From positions 1 to 64,000 of the forward strand of contig JAJRRA010000011.1 in the NCBI GenBank assembly GCA_024279945.1: DNA of 64,000 bases, in the 5' to 3' direction. Every line of letters begins with the position of its first letter. Position 1 is the first letter of the stretch. A model generated the notes under the pieces. It saw only the letters and a list, made by a program, of their open reading frames with translations, did no database searches and was not told where the DNA came from. The stretch is from Gammaproteobacteria bacterium. Its GTDB lineage: Bacteria; Pseudomonadota; Gammaproteobacteria; Xanthomonadales; SZUA-36. Both the position numbers and the translations under genes were made by a program. Below, one piece after another: positions 43,500 through 52,078 of this stretch.

Positions 43500-44705
43500 A
43501 TGCGTGAAGCATGGCGATGGTTCGGCCCTGAAGACCCCGTCAGCCTGGAAGACCTCCGGCAAACGGGCGCCACGGACGTGGTAAGCGCCCTGTACAAGAT
43601 TCCGGCCGGAATACCCTGGCCGGTCGAGGAGATCCAGTCTTTCAAGAAGTTGATTGAAGAAACCTCGGGAGGCAAATCACCGCTCAAATGGTCTGTTGTT
43701 GAGAGCATTCCTGTCCATGAGCACATCAAGCTGGGCAAAGCCGGCAGCGACAGATATATCACGGCCTTTATCGAAAGCATGAAGAATCTGGCAGCCTGTG
43801 ATATCAGCATCATCTGCTATAACTTCATGCCTGTGATTGATGCAACCCGGACAGACCTGGAATACCGGCTTCCCTCGGGCGCCAGGGCATTGCGATTTGA
43901 TCAAAGGCTTTACTCGGTATTTGACTTGTTCATCCTGCAACGGGATGGTGCACGGACTGATTATTCACCGCAGGAAATTGAACAGGCGCAGGCCGCTTTC
44001 CAGCGCATGTCACGGCAGGAGAAAAATTCCCTGGCGGGAAACATCACAGAAGGCATGATGGGAAAAATGACCGATGCCTACGACACCGATGAGTTCAGAC
44101 AGGCTCTTGCCCAATACAAGGATATTGATAAAACCGCTTACCGGAAAAATCTTTATCGTTTCCTGGAACGGGTTTTGCCTGAAGCTGAACGCCTCAATGT
44201 AAAACTGGCCATTCACCCCGACGATCCGCCGCGTGATTTGTTCGGTTTGCCCAGAATCATTTGTACTGCCTCTGACCTGGAGGCATTATTCACCGAGCTT
44301 CCGAGCCCCTCCAACGGCGTAACGCTGTGTGTCGGCACCTTTGGCAGCAGGCCCGACAATGACCTTCCCGAAATGGCGAAACAATTTGGACCACGCATAC
44401 ATTTTGCGCATCTGCGCGGCGTAAAGCGGGACCTGGATGAGCCCAGGTCGTTCTACGAGGCAGAACACCTCGAAAGCGATATCGACATGATCGCTGTCAT
44501 CCGTAACCTCCTGCTGGAAGAACACTCAAGAAAAAGCCGGCTTGACGATGCGCCCCTTGAAATCACCGTGCGCCCCGATCACGGCCACCAGATGATGGAT
44601 GATCTGAATAAAAAAATTAATCCCGGATATTCAGCGATTGGCCGCCTGCGCGGGCTCGCAGAAATACGGGGGGTAATCAGAACCCTGGAAAAAACAGGTG
44701 TCTGA
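43500..44705 (+). CDS. uxuA: Mannonate dehydratase
   Basis: Dehydrates D-mannonate to 2-keto-3-deoxygluconate. It has 401 residues, the normal length. Family motifs are MREAWRWFGPEDPVSLEDLR at the start, ICYNFMPVIDATRTDLEY, KLAIHPDDPPRDLFGLPRI (metal ligands), IHFAHLRGVKR and TVRPDHGHQMMDDL. With uxaC and uxuB, 20 kb away on the other strand, it completes glucuronate breakdown. Its end overlaps the dctP start by 8 bases. Confidence 0.95.
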   Translation: MREAWRWFGPEDPVSLEDLRQTGATDVVSALYKIPAGIPWPVEEIQSFKKLIEETSGGKSPLKWSVVESIPVHEHIKLGKAGSDRYITAFIESMKNLAACDISIICYNFMPVIDATRTDLEYRLPSGARALRFDQRLYSVFDLFILQRDGARTDYSPQEIEQAQAAFQRMSRQEKNSLAGNITEGMMGKMTDAYDTDEFRQALAQYKDIDKTAYRKNLYRFLERVLPEAERLNVKLAIHPDDPPRDLFGLPRIICTASDLEALFTELPSPSNGVTLCVGTFGSRPDNDLPEMAKQFGPRIHFAHLRGVKRDLDEPRSFYEAEHLESDIDMIAVIRNLLLEEHSRKSRLDDAPLEITVRPDHGHQMMDDLNKKINPGYSAIGRLRGLAEIRGVIRTLEKTGV

Positions 44706-45705
44706 TGCAAGACACAGCATTTTGCTCAGAACCATAGCCATTGTCGTGGTGGTGGCAAGCTCTTTTTACACCCTCAAAAGTGAGACCGTAAAATTACCGA
44801 AACCGGGAGTGCCGGTCACACTGCGCCTTGCTGAGGCGCTGCCTGAGCATAACCCGGTAACGATTGCCATGCGCAGGTTCGCAGCCCTGGTGCATGAAAA
44901 AACAGATGGCCTGGTGACTGTGAGAATTCATTCCAGCGCCCAGTTTGGGCAGGAATCCGAAGCCATTGAGCAAGTCCAGTTGGGCATCATTGACCTGACT
45001 CGCGTCAATTCCGTCGTGGTGGCCAATGTCAGCCCCTCCATGGGGGTTTTTACTTTGCCCTACATTTTCCGTAATTTCGAGCACAAATACAGAGTGCTGG
45101 ACGGCAAGCCAGGGGATGAGGTGCGGGCAGATCTGAACCGGGTTGGCTTGATCGGCTTCGATTATATGGATGCCGGATCCCGCTGCTTTTATACGCGGGA
45201 CAAGGTCATCAAAAGCATTGCTGACCTGAAAGGTCTGAAGATCCGTGTGCAACCCTCTCACATCACCATTCGCATGATCGAACTGATGGGAGCGGTTCCG
45301 ACACCGATGAATTACGGGGAAGTCTATTCAGCACTTTCAACCGGTATCGTCGATGGCGCTGAAAATGACTACGTCAGCTATTCCACCTCCGGACACTATG
45401 AAGTCGCACCCTATTACGTTGAAGACAACCATTTAAGCCCACCGGCAATTCTGTTAATGAATCAGGAGAAGTTCAAATCACTGAGTCCTGATATTCAAAC
45501 GGCCATTCGCGCAGCCGCGCAGGAAGCCGCTTATTTTGAACGGGAAATCATGACCCGCGCCAACCGGGAAGCCAAACAACAGATGCTGGCTGCCGGGGTA
45601 TCCATATCAACCATTGACAGCGCACCTTTCCGGGCGGCCGTGAAGCCGATTTATGACGAGTTTCCGTCCTATGCCGGCCTGATCGCCCAAATTGAATCGA
45701 TGTAA
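44698..45705 (+). CDS. dctP: TRAP transporter substrate-binding protein DctP (system 2)
   Basis: 335 residues from GTG 44698, inside the uxuA end. The N-terminal hydrophobic segment (ILLRTIAIVVVVASSFY) is an uncleaved-looking anchor or signal. SAQFGQESEAIEQVQLGIID, LKGLKIRVQPS and MNYGEVYSALSTGIVDGAEN are the DctP landmarks, including the ligand-binding Arg. Linked to uxuA, it is probably a second uronate or hexosamine-uronate importer, distinct from the one at 28700. Confidence 0.92.
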   Translation: MSDARHSILLRTIAIVVVVASSFYTLKSETVKLPKPGVPVTLRLAEALPEHNPVTIAMRRFAALVHEKTDGLVTVRIHSSAQFGQESEAIEQVQLGIIDLTRVNSVVVANVSPSMGVFTLPYIFRNFEHKYRVLDGKPGDEVRADLNRVGLIGFDYMDAGSRCFYTRDKVIKSIADLKGLKIRVQPSHITIRMIELMGAVPTPMNYGEVYSALSTGIVDGAENDYVSYSTSGHYEVAPYYVEDNHLSPPAILLMNQEKFKSLSPDIQTAIRAAAQEAAYFEREIMTRANREAKQQMLAAGVSISTIDSAPFRAAVKPIYDEFPSYAGLIAQIESM

Positions 45706-45709
45706 GGAT

Positions 45710-46216
45710 ATGAAGGCGTCCATCAAACTGTTTTTTGACTGGGTCAACCAAATCGCCGAGTGGGTCTGTTACCTGCTGTTGGCCATCCTGGTTGGAATCA
45801 TTGTCCTTCAGGTTTTCTTGCGTTACGTCCTGCAATCACCGCTAAGCTGGTCTGAAGAGGTGGCCCTTTTGCTTCTTGTCTGGTTTGGCATGCTGGCCGT
45901 TGCGATTGCGATTTACCGGCACACCCATATGGCCATTTCGGTGGTCTGGGATCGCCTTTCACCACCCGCCCAGCACGTCCTGAACATCGCGGTGGAAATC
46001 CTGGTGCTGATTTTTGCTCTCAATATCTCAATCAATGCAGGCCTGCTGATTGATATTGTTGGCGACCAGGCTCTGTCTGCCTCGGGCTTTCCCAAGGCCT
46101 GGCTTTACCTTCCCCTCCAGGTCGGCGGAGCACTGATGGCAATGAACTGTATTGCCAATCTCCTGCTGGATCATTTTCCCGGTAAAAACTCCGGGTCTGC
46201 CGGACTTGAGATTTAG
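45710..46216 (+). CDS. dctQ: TRAP transporter small permease DctQ (system 2)
   Basis: 168 residues from ATG 45710 (TAAGGAT upstream). The family motif LQVFLRYVLQSPLSWSEEVA and four hydrophobic spans are visible. It starts four bases after the dctP stop and ends three bases before dctM. Confidence 0.92.
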   Translation: MKASIKLFFDWVNQIAEWVCYLLLAILVGIIVLQVFLRYVLQSPLSWSEEVALLLLVWFGMLAVAIAIYRHTHMAISVVWDRLSPPAQHVLNIAVEILVLIFALNISINAGLLIDIVGDQALSASGFPKAWLYLPLQVGGALMAMNCIANLLLDHFPGKNSGSAGLEI

Positions 46217-46219
46217 CCT

Positions 46220-47512
46220 GTGGATCAGCAATCCATTGCGACAGTTATCCTTCTCGGACTGTTTTTGCTGCTGATGTTTCTGCGTGTGCCGATTGCATTT
46301 GCACTCGGCCTTGCGTCACTGGCAACCGCTGCTTATCTCGATATTCCCACGCTGGTCATCGCCCATCGCATGGTTAACGGACTGAACAGTTTTACCTTTC
46401 TCGCGGTTCCTTTCTTTATCCTGGCCGGCCAAATAATGGGTGAAGGCGGCATCTCGGATCGCCTGGTTCGTTTTGCCGACACCCTGGTTGGGCGAATGAG
46501 AGGTGGCCTGGCCCAGGCAAATATCGTTTCAAGCACCATGTTTGGTGGTATATCAGGCTCTTCTGTGGCTGATATCGCTTCGGTGGGTTCCTTTCTTATC
46601 CCCTCAATGATCCGGCGCGGATACCGGCCCAGTTACTCTGTCGCCGTTACCATTACCTCCTCGGTTCAGGGCGTCCTGATCCCTCCCAGCCAGAACATGA
46701 TCTATTTCGCCCTGGCTGCAGGTGGACTTCCGCTGGAGAAATTGTTTCTGGCCGGCTACCTCCCCGGAATCATTCTGGGTGGTGCGCTGATGCTTCTGTG
46801 CTGGGTGCTTGCGGTGCGTCAGGGCCACCCTTCAGGAGAAAGATACGGCTTCAGAGAAGCCATCAGGGTCGGGCTGGACGCATCAATCGGGCTTTTCACC
46901 ATCGTCATCATTATCGGCGGCATCATCCTGGGTATCTTTACCGCTACTGAATCAGCCGCAGTTGCAACGGTATACGCCCTGATCATTACCCGGTTTGTCT
47001 ATCGTTCAATGCCCCTGAGCAAACTGTTATCCGTACTGAAGAAATCTCTCGCTACGCTGGCAACAGTGGTGGCGATCATCATGACTTCATCGGGATTTGC
47101 TTTCCTGCTGTCTTACCTCAAAATCCCATCTTCACTGGCTGACATGATCCTTTCCATGTCCTCCAGCCCCATCATCGCCATGCTGGCCATCAACGTGCTT
47201 TTACTGGTGCTCGGTATGCTCATGGACATGGGCATTCTCATTCTTCTGCTGACGCCCATGCTTTTGCCGATTGCCGTTCAACTCGGCATCGACCCGATTC
47301 ATTTTGGTGTGATCATGATGATTAACCTGGGAATAGGCCTGTGCACGCCACCGGTCGGAACCTCGCTGATGATTGGCTGCGCCATCGGGGAGGTGAGCAT
47401 CGAGAAGACCTTGAAAGACCTGGTGCCATTTTATATTGTCATGCTGATCGTGCTAATGCTGGTCACGTTCCTTCCACTGTTGACCTTGTGGCTACCCGGC
47501 ATGCTTGACTAG
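46220..47512 (+). CDS. dctM: TRAP transporter large permease DctM (system 2)
   Basis: 430 residues from GTG 46220. Motifs are LRVPIAFALGLASLATAAYL, LAVPFFILAGQIMGEGGISD, GSSVADIASVGSFLIPSM and LGIGLCTPPVGTSLMIGCAI, as in the system 1 subunit. It completes a second full TRAP set. A strong inverted repeat follows its stop at once (47512-47532). Confidence 0.94.
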   Translation: MDQQSIATVILLGLFLLLMFLRVPIAFALGLASLATAAYLDIPTLVIAHRMVNGLNSFTFLAVPFFILAGQIMGEGGISDRLVRFADTLVGRMRGGLAQANIVSSTMFGGISGSSVADIASVGSFLIPSMIRRGYRPSYSVAVTITSSVQGVLIPPSQNMIYFALAAGGLPLEKLFLAGYLPGIILGGALMLLCWVLAVRQGHPSGERYGFREAIRVGLDASIGLFTIVIIIGGIILGIFTATESAAVATVYALIITRFVYRSMPLSKLLSVLKKSLATLATVVAIIMTSSGFAFLLSYLKIPSSLADMILSMSSSPIIAMLAINVLLLVLGMLMDMGILILLLTPMLLPIAVQLGIDPIHFGVIMMINLGIGLCTPPVGTSLMIGCAIGEVSIEKTLKDLVPFYIVMLIVLMLVTFLPLLTLWLPGMLD

Positions 47513-47532
47513 CAGTCTGTCGGACAGACTGC
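47512..47532. repeat. Inverted repeat between dctM and the hexosaminidase gene
   Basis: GCAGTCTGTC-G-GACAGACTGC is a perfect 10-bp dyad in the 30-base gap. It lacks a T tract, so it is not an intrinsic terminator. It may be an mRNA hairpin that separates expression or stability of the transporter and GH20 genes. Confidence 0.55.
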
Positions 47533-47542
47533 CAGGACCCAA

Positions 47543-49924
47543 ATGAAATTATTCAGCCAACACCGTGAACGCCACTGCAAGCCCAAACTGATGGTCAGAT
47601 GCCTGTGTATCTGTTTTTTCATGCCTGGCGTTGTTTTTGCTGACGACATGGTTGTCGGGCCAACTCCGGACGTTAAGCTCTACGGAATCATTCCTGCTCC
47701 GGACTTCATCCAGCCAAAGCCCGGTTATTTCAAAATTAACCGGAACACACGATTACTGGTCAATAACGGCGAAGCTGAAGAGGTAGCTGCCTATTTTCAG
47801 GCGCTGACCATCCCGGCGATGGGTTTTAAGCTGAATATTGAGGAATCCGCTCAGCCCGAAGACCATGCAATCAGTCTGATGATTACCGCTGGTTTTGAGT
47901 CAGATGAAGCCTACCGGCTTACCATTAGCCCCAAACGGGTGATCATCAGAGCATCAAGCGCTGCAGGACTGTTTTACGGCATCCAGAGTGTACGCCAGAT
48001 GTTGCCGGAACAAATTGAAAGTTCCTACCCTTTCAACAGTCTGGAGTGGCGACTCGCAGGGGTTGTAATCGAAGACCAGCCTGACTACCCATACCGTGGC
48101 ATGCACCTGGATGTAAGCCGCCATTTCTTTTCCAAAAAATTCATCAAGCGATATATTGATTTTCTTGCACTACACAAGATGAACGTCTTCCACTGGCATC
48201 TGACGGATGACCAGGGCTGGCGTATTGAAATCAAAAAATACCCCAGGCTGACTACGGTGGGCAGTAAGCGCCCCAGGACCATGATTGCCCATCCCTATGA
48301 CCGGGAACCCCGCTACTATGATGAAGTGGAAGTGAGTGGTTTTTATTCCCAGGACGACATTCGTGAAATTGTTGAATATGCCTCCCGCCGGCAAGTAAGC
48401 ATCGTCCCCGAAATTGACGTGCCGGGGCACACATCCGCCCTGCTGGCCGCCTACCCGGAATACGCCTGTGTTAAAAAGAAATTCACGGTCAAGACCGAGT
48501 TTCACATCTTCCGTGATGTGATGTGCCCCACCGAAAAAAGCTTCGCTTTCCTGCAGGATGTATTTGCGGAAGTAGCCGCCCTGTTCCCGGGTCCCTATAT
48601 CCATATCGGCGGCGATGAAGTTATCAAGGACCAGTGGAAATCGTGTGAAAGCTGTACCCGGCTCATGCAACGGGAAGGTCTGAAAGACTATCAGGAATTG
48701 CAGAGTTATTTTGTGCGCCGGGTGGAAGAAATCATCAATGGGCTGGGCAAGAAAATGGCTGGTTGGGAAGAGATACTCGAAGGCGGCATCAAACCCAGTG
48801 CTACGATCACATACTGGCTTTTCGCCGACAAAGGAATCGAAGCAGCCAAAGCCGGTCATGACGTGATCATTGGTAACAGCGACCGCCTGTATTTTAATCA
48901 GTTTGAATCCCTGTCGCTTGACGAGCCCATGTCATCGAGTTGGCAGCCCCCGATTTCACTTCGGGACGTGTATGAACTCGATCCCATGCCACCGGATCTG
49001 ACCGAATCACAAGCGCGGCACATTATTGGGGCGCAAGGTCATGTCTGGGGCAATTTCATCAAGACGCCGGCACAGGTCGAGTACGCCGCCCTGCCCCGGA
49101 TGAGCGCTCTTGCAGAAGTGCTCTGGTCTTCGAAAAACAGCTCTTCCTGGCCCGGGTTCCTGTCCAGACTTGAGCGGTTCTACAAACGGCTCGATATGCT
49201 CGGGGCCAATGCGTCCCGTGCCGTCTACAAGGTTTCTGCTAAACACAGCCTTAAAAATTCGGTGATGGAGCTGACCCTGCAAGTGGAAGGGCAGGATCAT
49301 GCCATCCGATATACACTTGATGGATCCAGGCCCGATGCTCACTCACCCCTGTATTCAGACCCTTTGCTTCTGCAAGAAACTACGACCGTTCGGGCCGTGG
49401 GGCAAAACCGCAGCACAGGAGAGCTCTATGGTAATTTCCGGCTGACCTTTGTCCGGCACAAAGCCCTGGGGAAAAAGTTGGTGTTTTCTCATCCACCCAA
49501 ATCAAATTATCTGCCCGGCCCATTGGTTACTATTCTGGACGGAGCCGTTGCCTACGACAGAATTTTCCATCCGACAGAGTGGGCGGAATTTTTTGATGGC
49601 AACCTCGACGCCATCATTGACTTTGAAACGACAACACAATTTCATCGTGTCTCATTTGGCTTTGACTCAGGACAATACAGGCGGCTGAACCTGCCTCAGG
49701 GCGTGGAAATACTGGTCTCAGACGATCGCGAAAGCTGGCAATCCGTAGCCGCAATGACAGATAAAGAAATCCGGCAAAGCATCCCGTTTCTGACCCTTGA
49801 TTTCCCACCGATAGAGGCACGCTACCTGCGTGTCATCGCAGTAAACGACAAACAGGTGTTCAGCACACGGCTGGAGAAGACACTGCCTGTTTCAATCTTT
49901 ATCGATGAGATTATTGTTCAGTGA
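47543..49924 (+). CDS. Secreted GH20 beta-N-acetylhexosaminidase
   Basis: Releases terminal N-acetylglucosamine or N-acetylgalactosamine. It has 793 residues with a signal peptide (LMVRCLCICFFMPGVVFADD). GH20b domain is at about 45-170 and the TIM barrel at about 175-520, with MNVFHWHLTDDQGWRIEIKK, VPEIDVPGHTSALLAAYPEY and the catalytic pair Asp358-Glu359 in HIGGDEV. After it come a chitobiase-type Ig segment (IRYTLDGSRPDAHSPLY) and a C-terminal discoidin-like beta domain (FFDGNLDAIIDFETTTQFHR). Its linkage to NagA/NagB and uronate genes suggests it acts on GlcA-HexNAc oligomers. It ends the plus-strand cluster. Confidence 0.93.
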   Translation: MKLFSQHRERHCKPKLMVRCLCICFFMPGVVFADDMVVGPTPDVKLYGIIPAPDFIQPKPGYFKINRNTRLLVNNGEAEEVAAYFQALTIPAMGFKLNIEESAQPEDHAISLMITAGFESDEAYRLTISPKRVIIRASSAAGLFYGIQSVRQMLPEQIESSYPFNSLEWRLAGVVIEDQPDYPYRGMHLDVSRHFFSKKFIKRYIDFLALHKMNVFHWHLTDDQGWRIEIKKYPRLTTVGSKRPRTMIAHPYDREPRYYDEVEVSGFYSQDDIREIVEYASRRQVSIVPEIDVPGHTSALLAAYPEYACVKKKFTVKTEFHIFRDVMCPTEKSFAFLQDVFAEVAALFPGPYIHIGGDEVIKDQWKSCESCTRLMQREGLKDYQELQSYFVRRVEEIINGLGKKMAGWEEILEGGIKPSATITYWLFADKGIEAAKAGHDVIIGNSDRLYFNQFESLSLDEPMSSSWQPPISLRDVYELDPMPPDLTESQARHIIGAQGHVWGNFIKTPAQVEYAALPRMSALAEVLWSSKNSSSWPGFLSRLERFYKRLDMLGANASRAVYKVSAKHSLKNSVMELTLQVEGQDHAIRYTLDGSRPDAHSPLYSDPLLLQETTTVRAVGQNRSTGELYGNFRLTFVRHKALGKKLVFSHPPKSNYLPGPLVTILDGAVAYDRIFHPTEWAEFFDGNLDAIIDFETTTQFHRVSFGFDSGQYRRLNLPQGVEILVSDDRESWQSVAAMTDKEIRQSIPFLTLDFPPIEARYLRVIAVNDKQVFSTRLEKTLPVSIFIDEIIVQ

Positions 49925-50013
49925 ACGAGTCGATCGAATTTCAGGCTGCCGGCTATACCCGGTTGGGCTGGTGCCTCCATCACACGCAGGCCAACGACCT
50001 GCAACCGGGACTG

Positions 50014-50687
50014 CTAACACCAACTCGCAGCGCCGGCGGCCGGCGAGCGGAGTAACTCCTTGATATTAGCCTCGATGATGCCGTAACCGACGTTTCCATA
50101 GAGCTTTTGACGCCCTTCATTGAGAATGAAGGTGGGACTGCCCTGCACCATCAGAACTTGCTGGTCACGGTGGTCTGCTTCCAGGTCGGCGTGCGCCACA
50201 CCGCTGTCCATCACGTCCCGTACATCCTTAACCGATACCCCGACCGTCTCAAGCACACTTTCCAGCACGAACCGCCTGCTGATGTCCAGGCATCGTTCAA
50301 AAAACGCCAGGCGTAGTTCATGCAGAACGGCCCTGCATTGATGCTCATTCACACGCTGTACTGCCTTGAGTAAAATGTGTGCCGGTGTGGATGAAACAGG
50401 CCGGGTATCCTGCCAGATCCCGGGATGGAGTCTGATGTAATCGACCTCCACCACGGCCTCACGCAAGTGTCTTGCAAAGCCCGGGTAGCCGCCACGATCC
50501 GCCCACCCGGTTCCTATTTTATGGGCGCTATCACCAAACACCGAACAAAACGGTAGTCGATGGAAACCTCAGCGGAAAATTCTGCTTCGACCTGGTCGAC
50601 ACGAACCTGCGCTATATGCGCCCACACACACAACACATCGGAGTAATAACTCAGCGCAATGCGCTGATCGTTTTCTGCACTGGACAC
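50014..50687 (-). pseudogene. DsbA/FrnE-like thioredoxin-fold oxidoreductase, frameshifted
   Basis: Two reading frames together give one protein. From GTG 50687 (AGGAG six bases upstream), VSSAENDQRIALSYYSDVLC then VWAHIAQVRVDQ...SIDYRF is the N-terminal half. At the run of four A (50547-50550; TTTT on the coding strand) the frame is lost, and the protein continues in another frame as CSVFGDSAHKIGTGWADRGG, ending with GSPTFILNEGRQKLYGNVGY. One extra T would restore about 224 residues. Family members are DsbA-like or GST-kappa-like isomerases; here the active-site pattern is DVLCVW with a single Cys. It may be a true null allele or a sequencing error in a homopolymer. Confidence 0.75.
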
Positions 50688-50922
50688 ACCAGACTCCTGT
50701 TAATAACGCTCCGGTAAATTTACCGGGCCCACAGTCTAATTGAGGTCTCGCTCCATTTCTATCTCTGCATTGATGGTGCCAGACCACTCCCCTAAAGGCA
50801 TCCCCGCACTGACTCAGAACGGGTAAATCCCGCTCCGATTGATGATGGCTGTGGGTATGCCTGAGCTCAAATGCCTCTTATAATCAACTGCTGCTGTCAC
50901 TGCTGAGGAATATGGGAAAAGG

Positions 50923-51894
50923 ATGAGAACCCAAATCACGGAACTTTTTCAGATTGAACATCCGGTCATCCAGGGTGGCATGCATTATGTCGGCCTTGCT
51001 GAGCTTGCTTCCGCCGTCTCCAATGCCGGTGGCCTGGGCATGATTACCGCCCTGACGCTGCCCACACCGGACGACCTTCTGAAAGAAATCAAACGCTGTC
51101 ATGACATGACGGACAAGCCCTTTGGCGTCAACCTGACATTCCTGCCTGCGTTTACAGCCCCGCCTTATCCGGAATACATCAAGGCGATTGCTGACGGGGG
51201 TGTCAAAATCGTCGAGACCGCCGGGCGCAGCCCCGAGGCCTATTTACCGGCATTGAAAGAAGCAGGCATCAAGGTCATCCACAAATGCACCTCTGTTCGT
51301 CACTCATTGAAGGCTGAAAGAATTGGCTGTGACGCCGTCAGTGTTGATGGCTTTGAATGTGGTGGTCACCCCGGCGAAGATGATATTCCCAACCTGGTTT
51401 TGCTACCGCGGGCGGCAGAAGAACTCTCCATTCCCTTTGTCGCTTCCGGCGGTATCGGCAATGCCCAGCAACTGGTCGCAGCCCTGGCCCTGGGCGCCGA
51501 TGGCATTAATATGGGAACCCGCTTTATCGCCACCAAAGAAGCCCCGGTGCATCAAAACGTCAAGGATGCCATCGTTGCTGCAAGTGAGCTGGATACCCGG
51601 CTGGTCATGCGCCCTCTGCGCAATACCGAGCGTGTGATGGCGAATCCTGCCGTTGATAAAATTGTTCAGATTGAGAAAGAGAAAGGTGCAGACCTGGGTA
51701 TTGAAGACATCATCGAGCTGGTCGCCGGTGTCTATCCCAGAGTCATGCAGGAAGGCGAAATGGATGCCGGCGCCTGGAGTTGTGGCATGGTTGCGGGGCT
51801 GATTAACGACGTTCCTACCTGTAAAGAATTGATTGATCGCATCGTTGGTGAGGCTGAAAAGATCATTACCGGGCGCCTGACTTCTTTTCTTTGA
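50923..51894 (+). CDS. Nitronate monooxygenase (2-nitropropane dioxygenase family)
   Basis: FMN flavoprotein oxidising alkyl nitronates or propionate-3-nitronate; some relatives are enoyl reductases. It has 323 residues. ATG 50923 follows GGGAAAAGG. The TIM barrel shows IQGGMHYVGLAELASAVSNA, GVNLTFLP, VDGFECGGHPGEDD (the His of HPG is the expected catalytic base) and FVASGGIGNAQQLVAALALG with the FMN phosphate loop and GTRFIAT. It stands alone; 184 bases follow before the next gene. Confidence 0.92.
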   Translation: MRTQITELFQIEHPVIQGGMHYVGLAELASAVSNAGGLGMITALTLPTPDDLLKEIKRCHDMTDKPFGVNLTFLPAFTAPPYPEYIKAIADGGVKIVETAGRSPEAYLPALKEAGIKVIHKCTSVRHSLKAERIGCDAVSVDGFECGGHPGEDDIPNLVLLPRAAEELSIPFVASGGIGNAQQLVAALALGADGINMGTRFIATKEAPVHQNVKDAIVAASELDTRLVMRPLRNTERVMANPAVDKIVQIEKEKGADLGIEDIIELVAGVYPRVMQEGEMDAGAWSCGMVAGLINDVPTCKELIDRIVGEAEKIITGRLTSFL

Positions 51895-52078
51895 AAGCAG
51901 CGTAATTTTGGATTTGCCACACAATGTTCACCGGTTGCATGTCAGATCATTTCCTGTAAAAATGCATCCACGGTTAACACTATCTTAATGTTTCGGCGTG
52001 CAGACCAACATAACATTAGTAGTAGCCGTTATGTTATTGACAGAAAAATTTGCAGTCATGCTCACAGGGAGAGACCAA

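Noticed and set aside
51924-51937. TGTTCACCGGTTGC upstream of the large TonB receptor as a further LacI-type operator.
   Set aside because: Only the ACCGGT core and a few flanking bases agree (about 9 of 14), it is far from the uronate genes, and no promoter boxes frame it.
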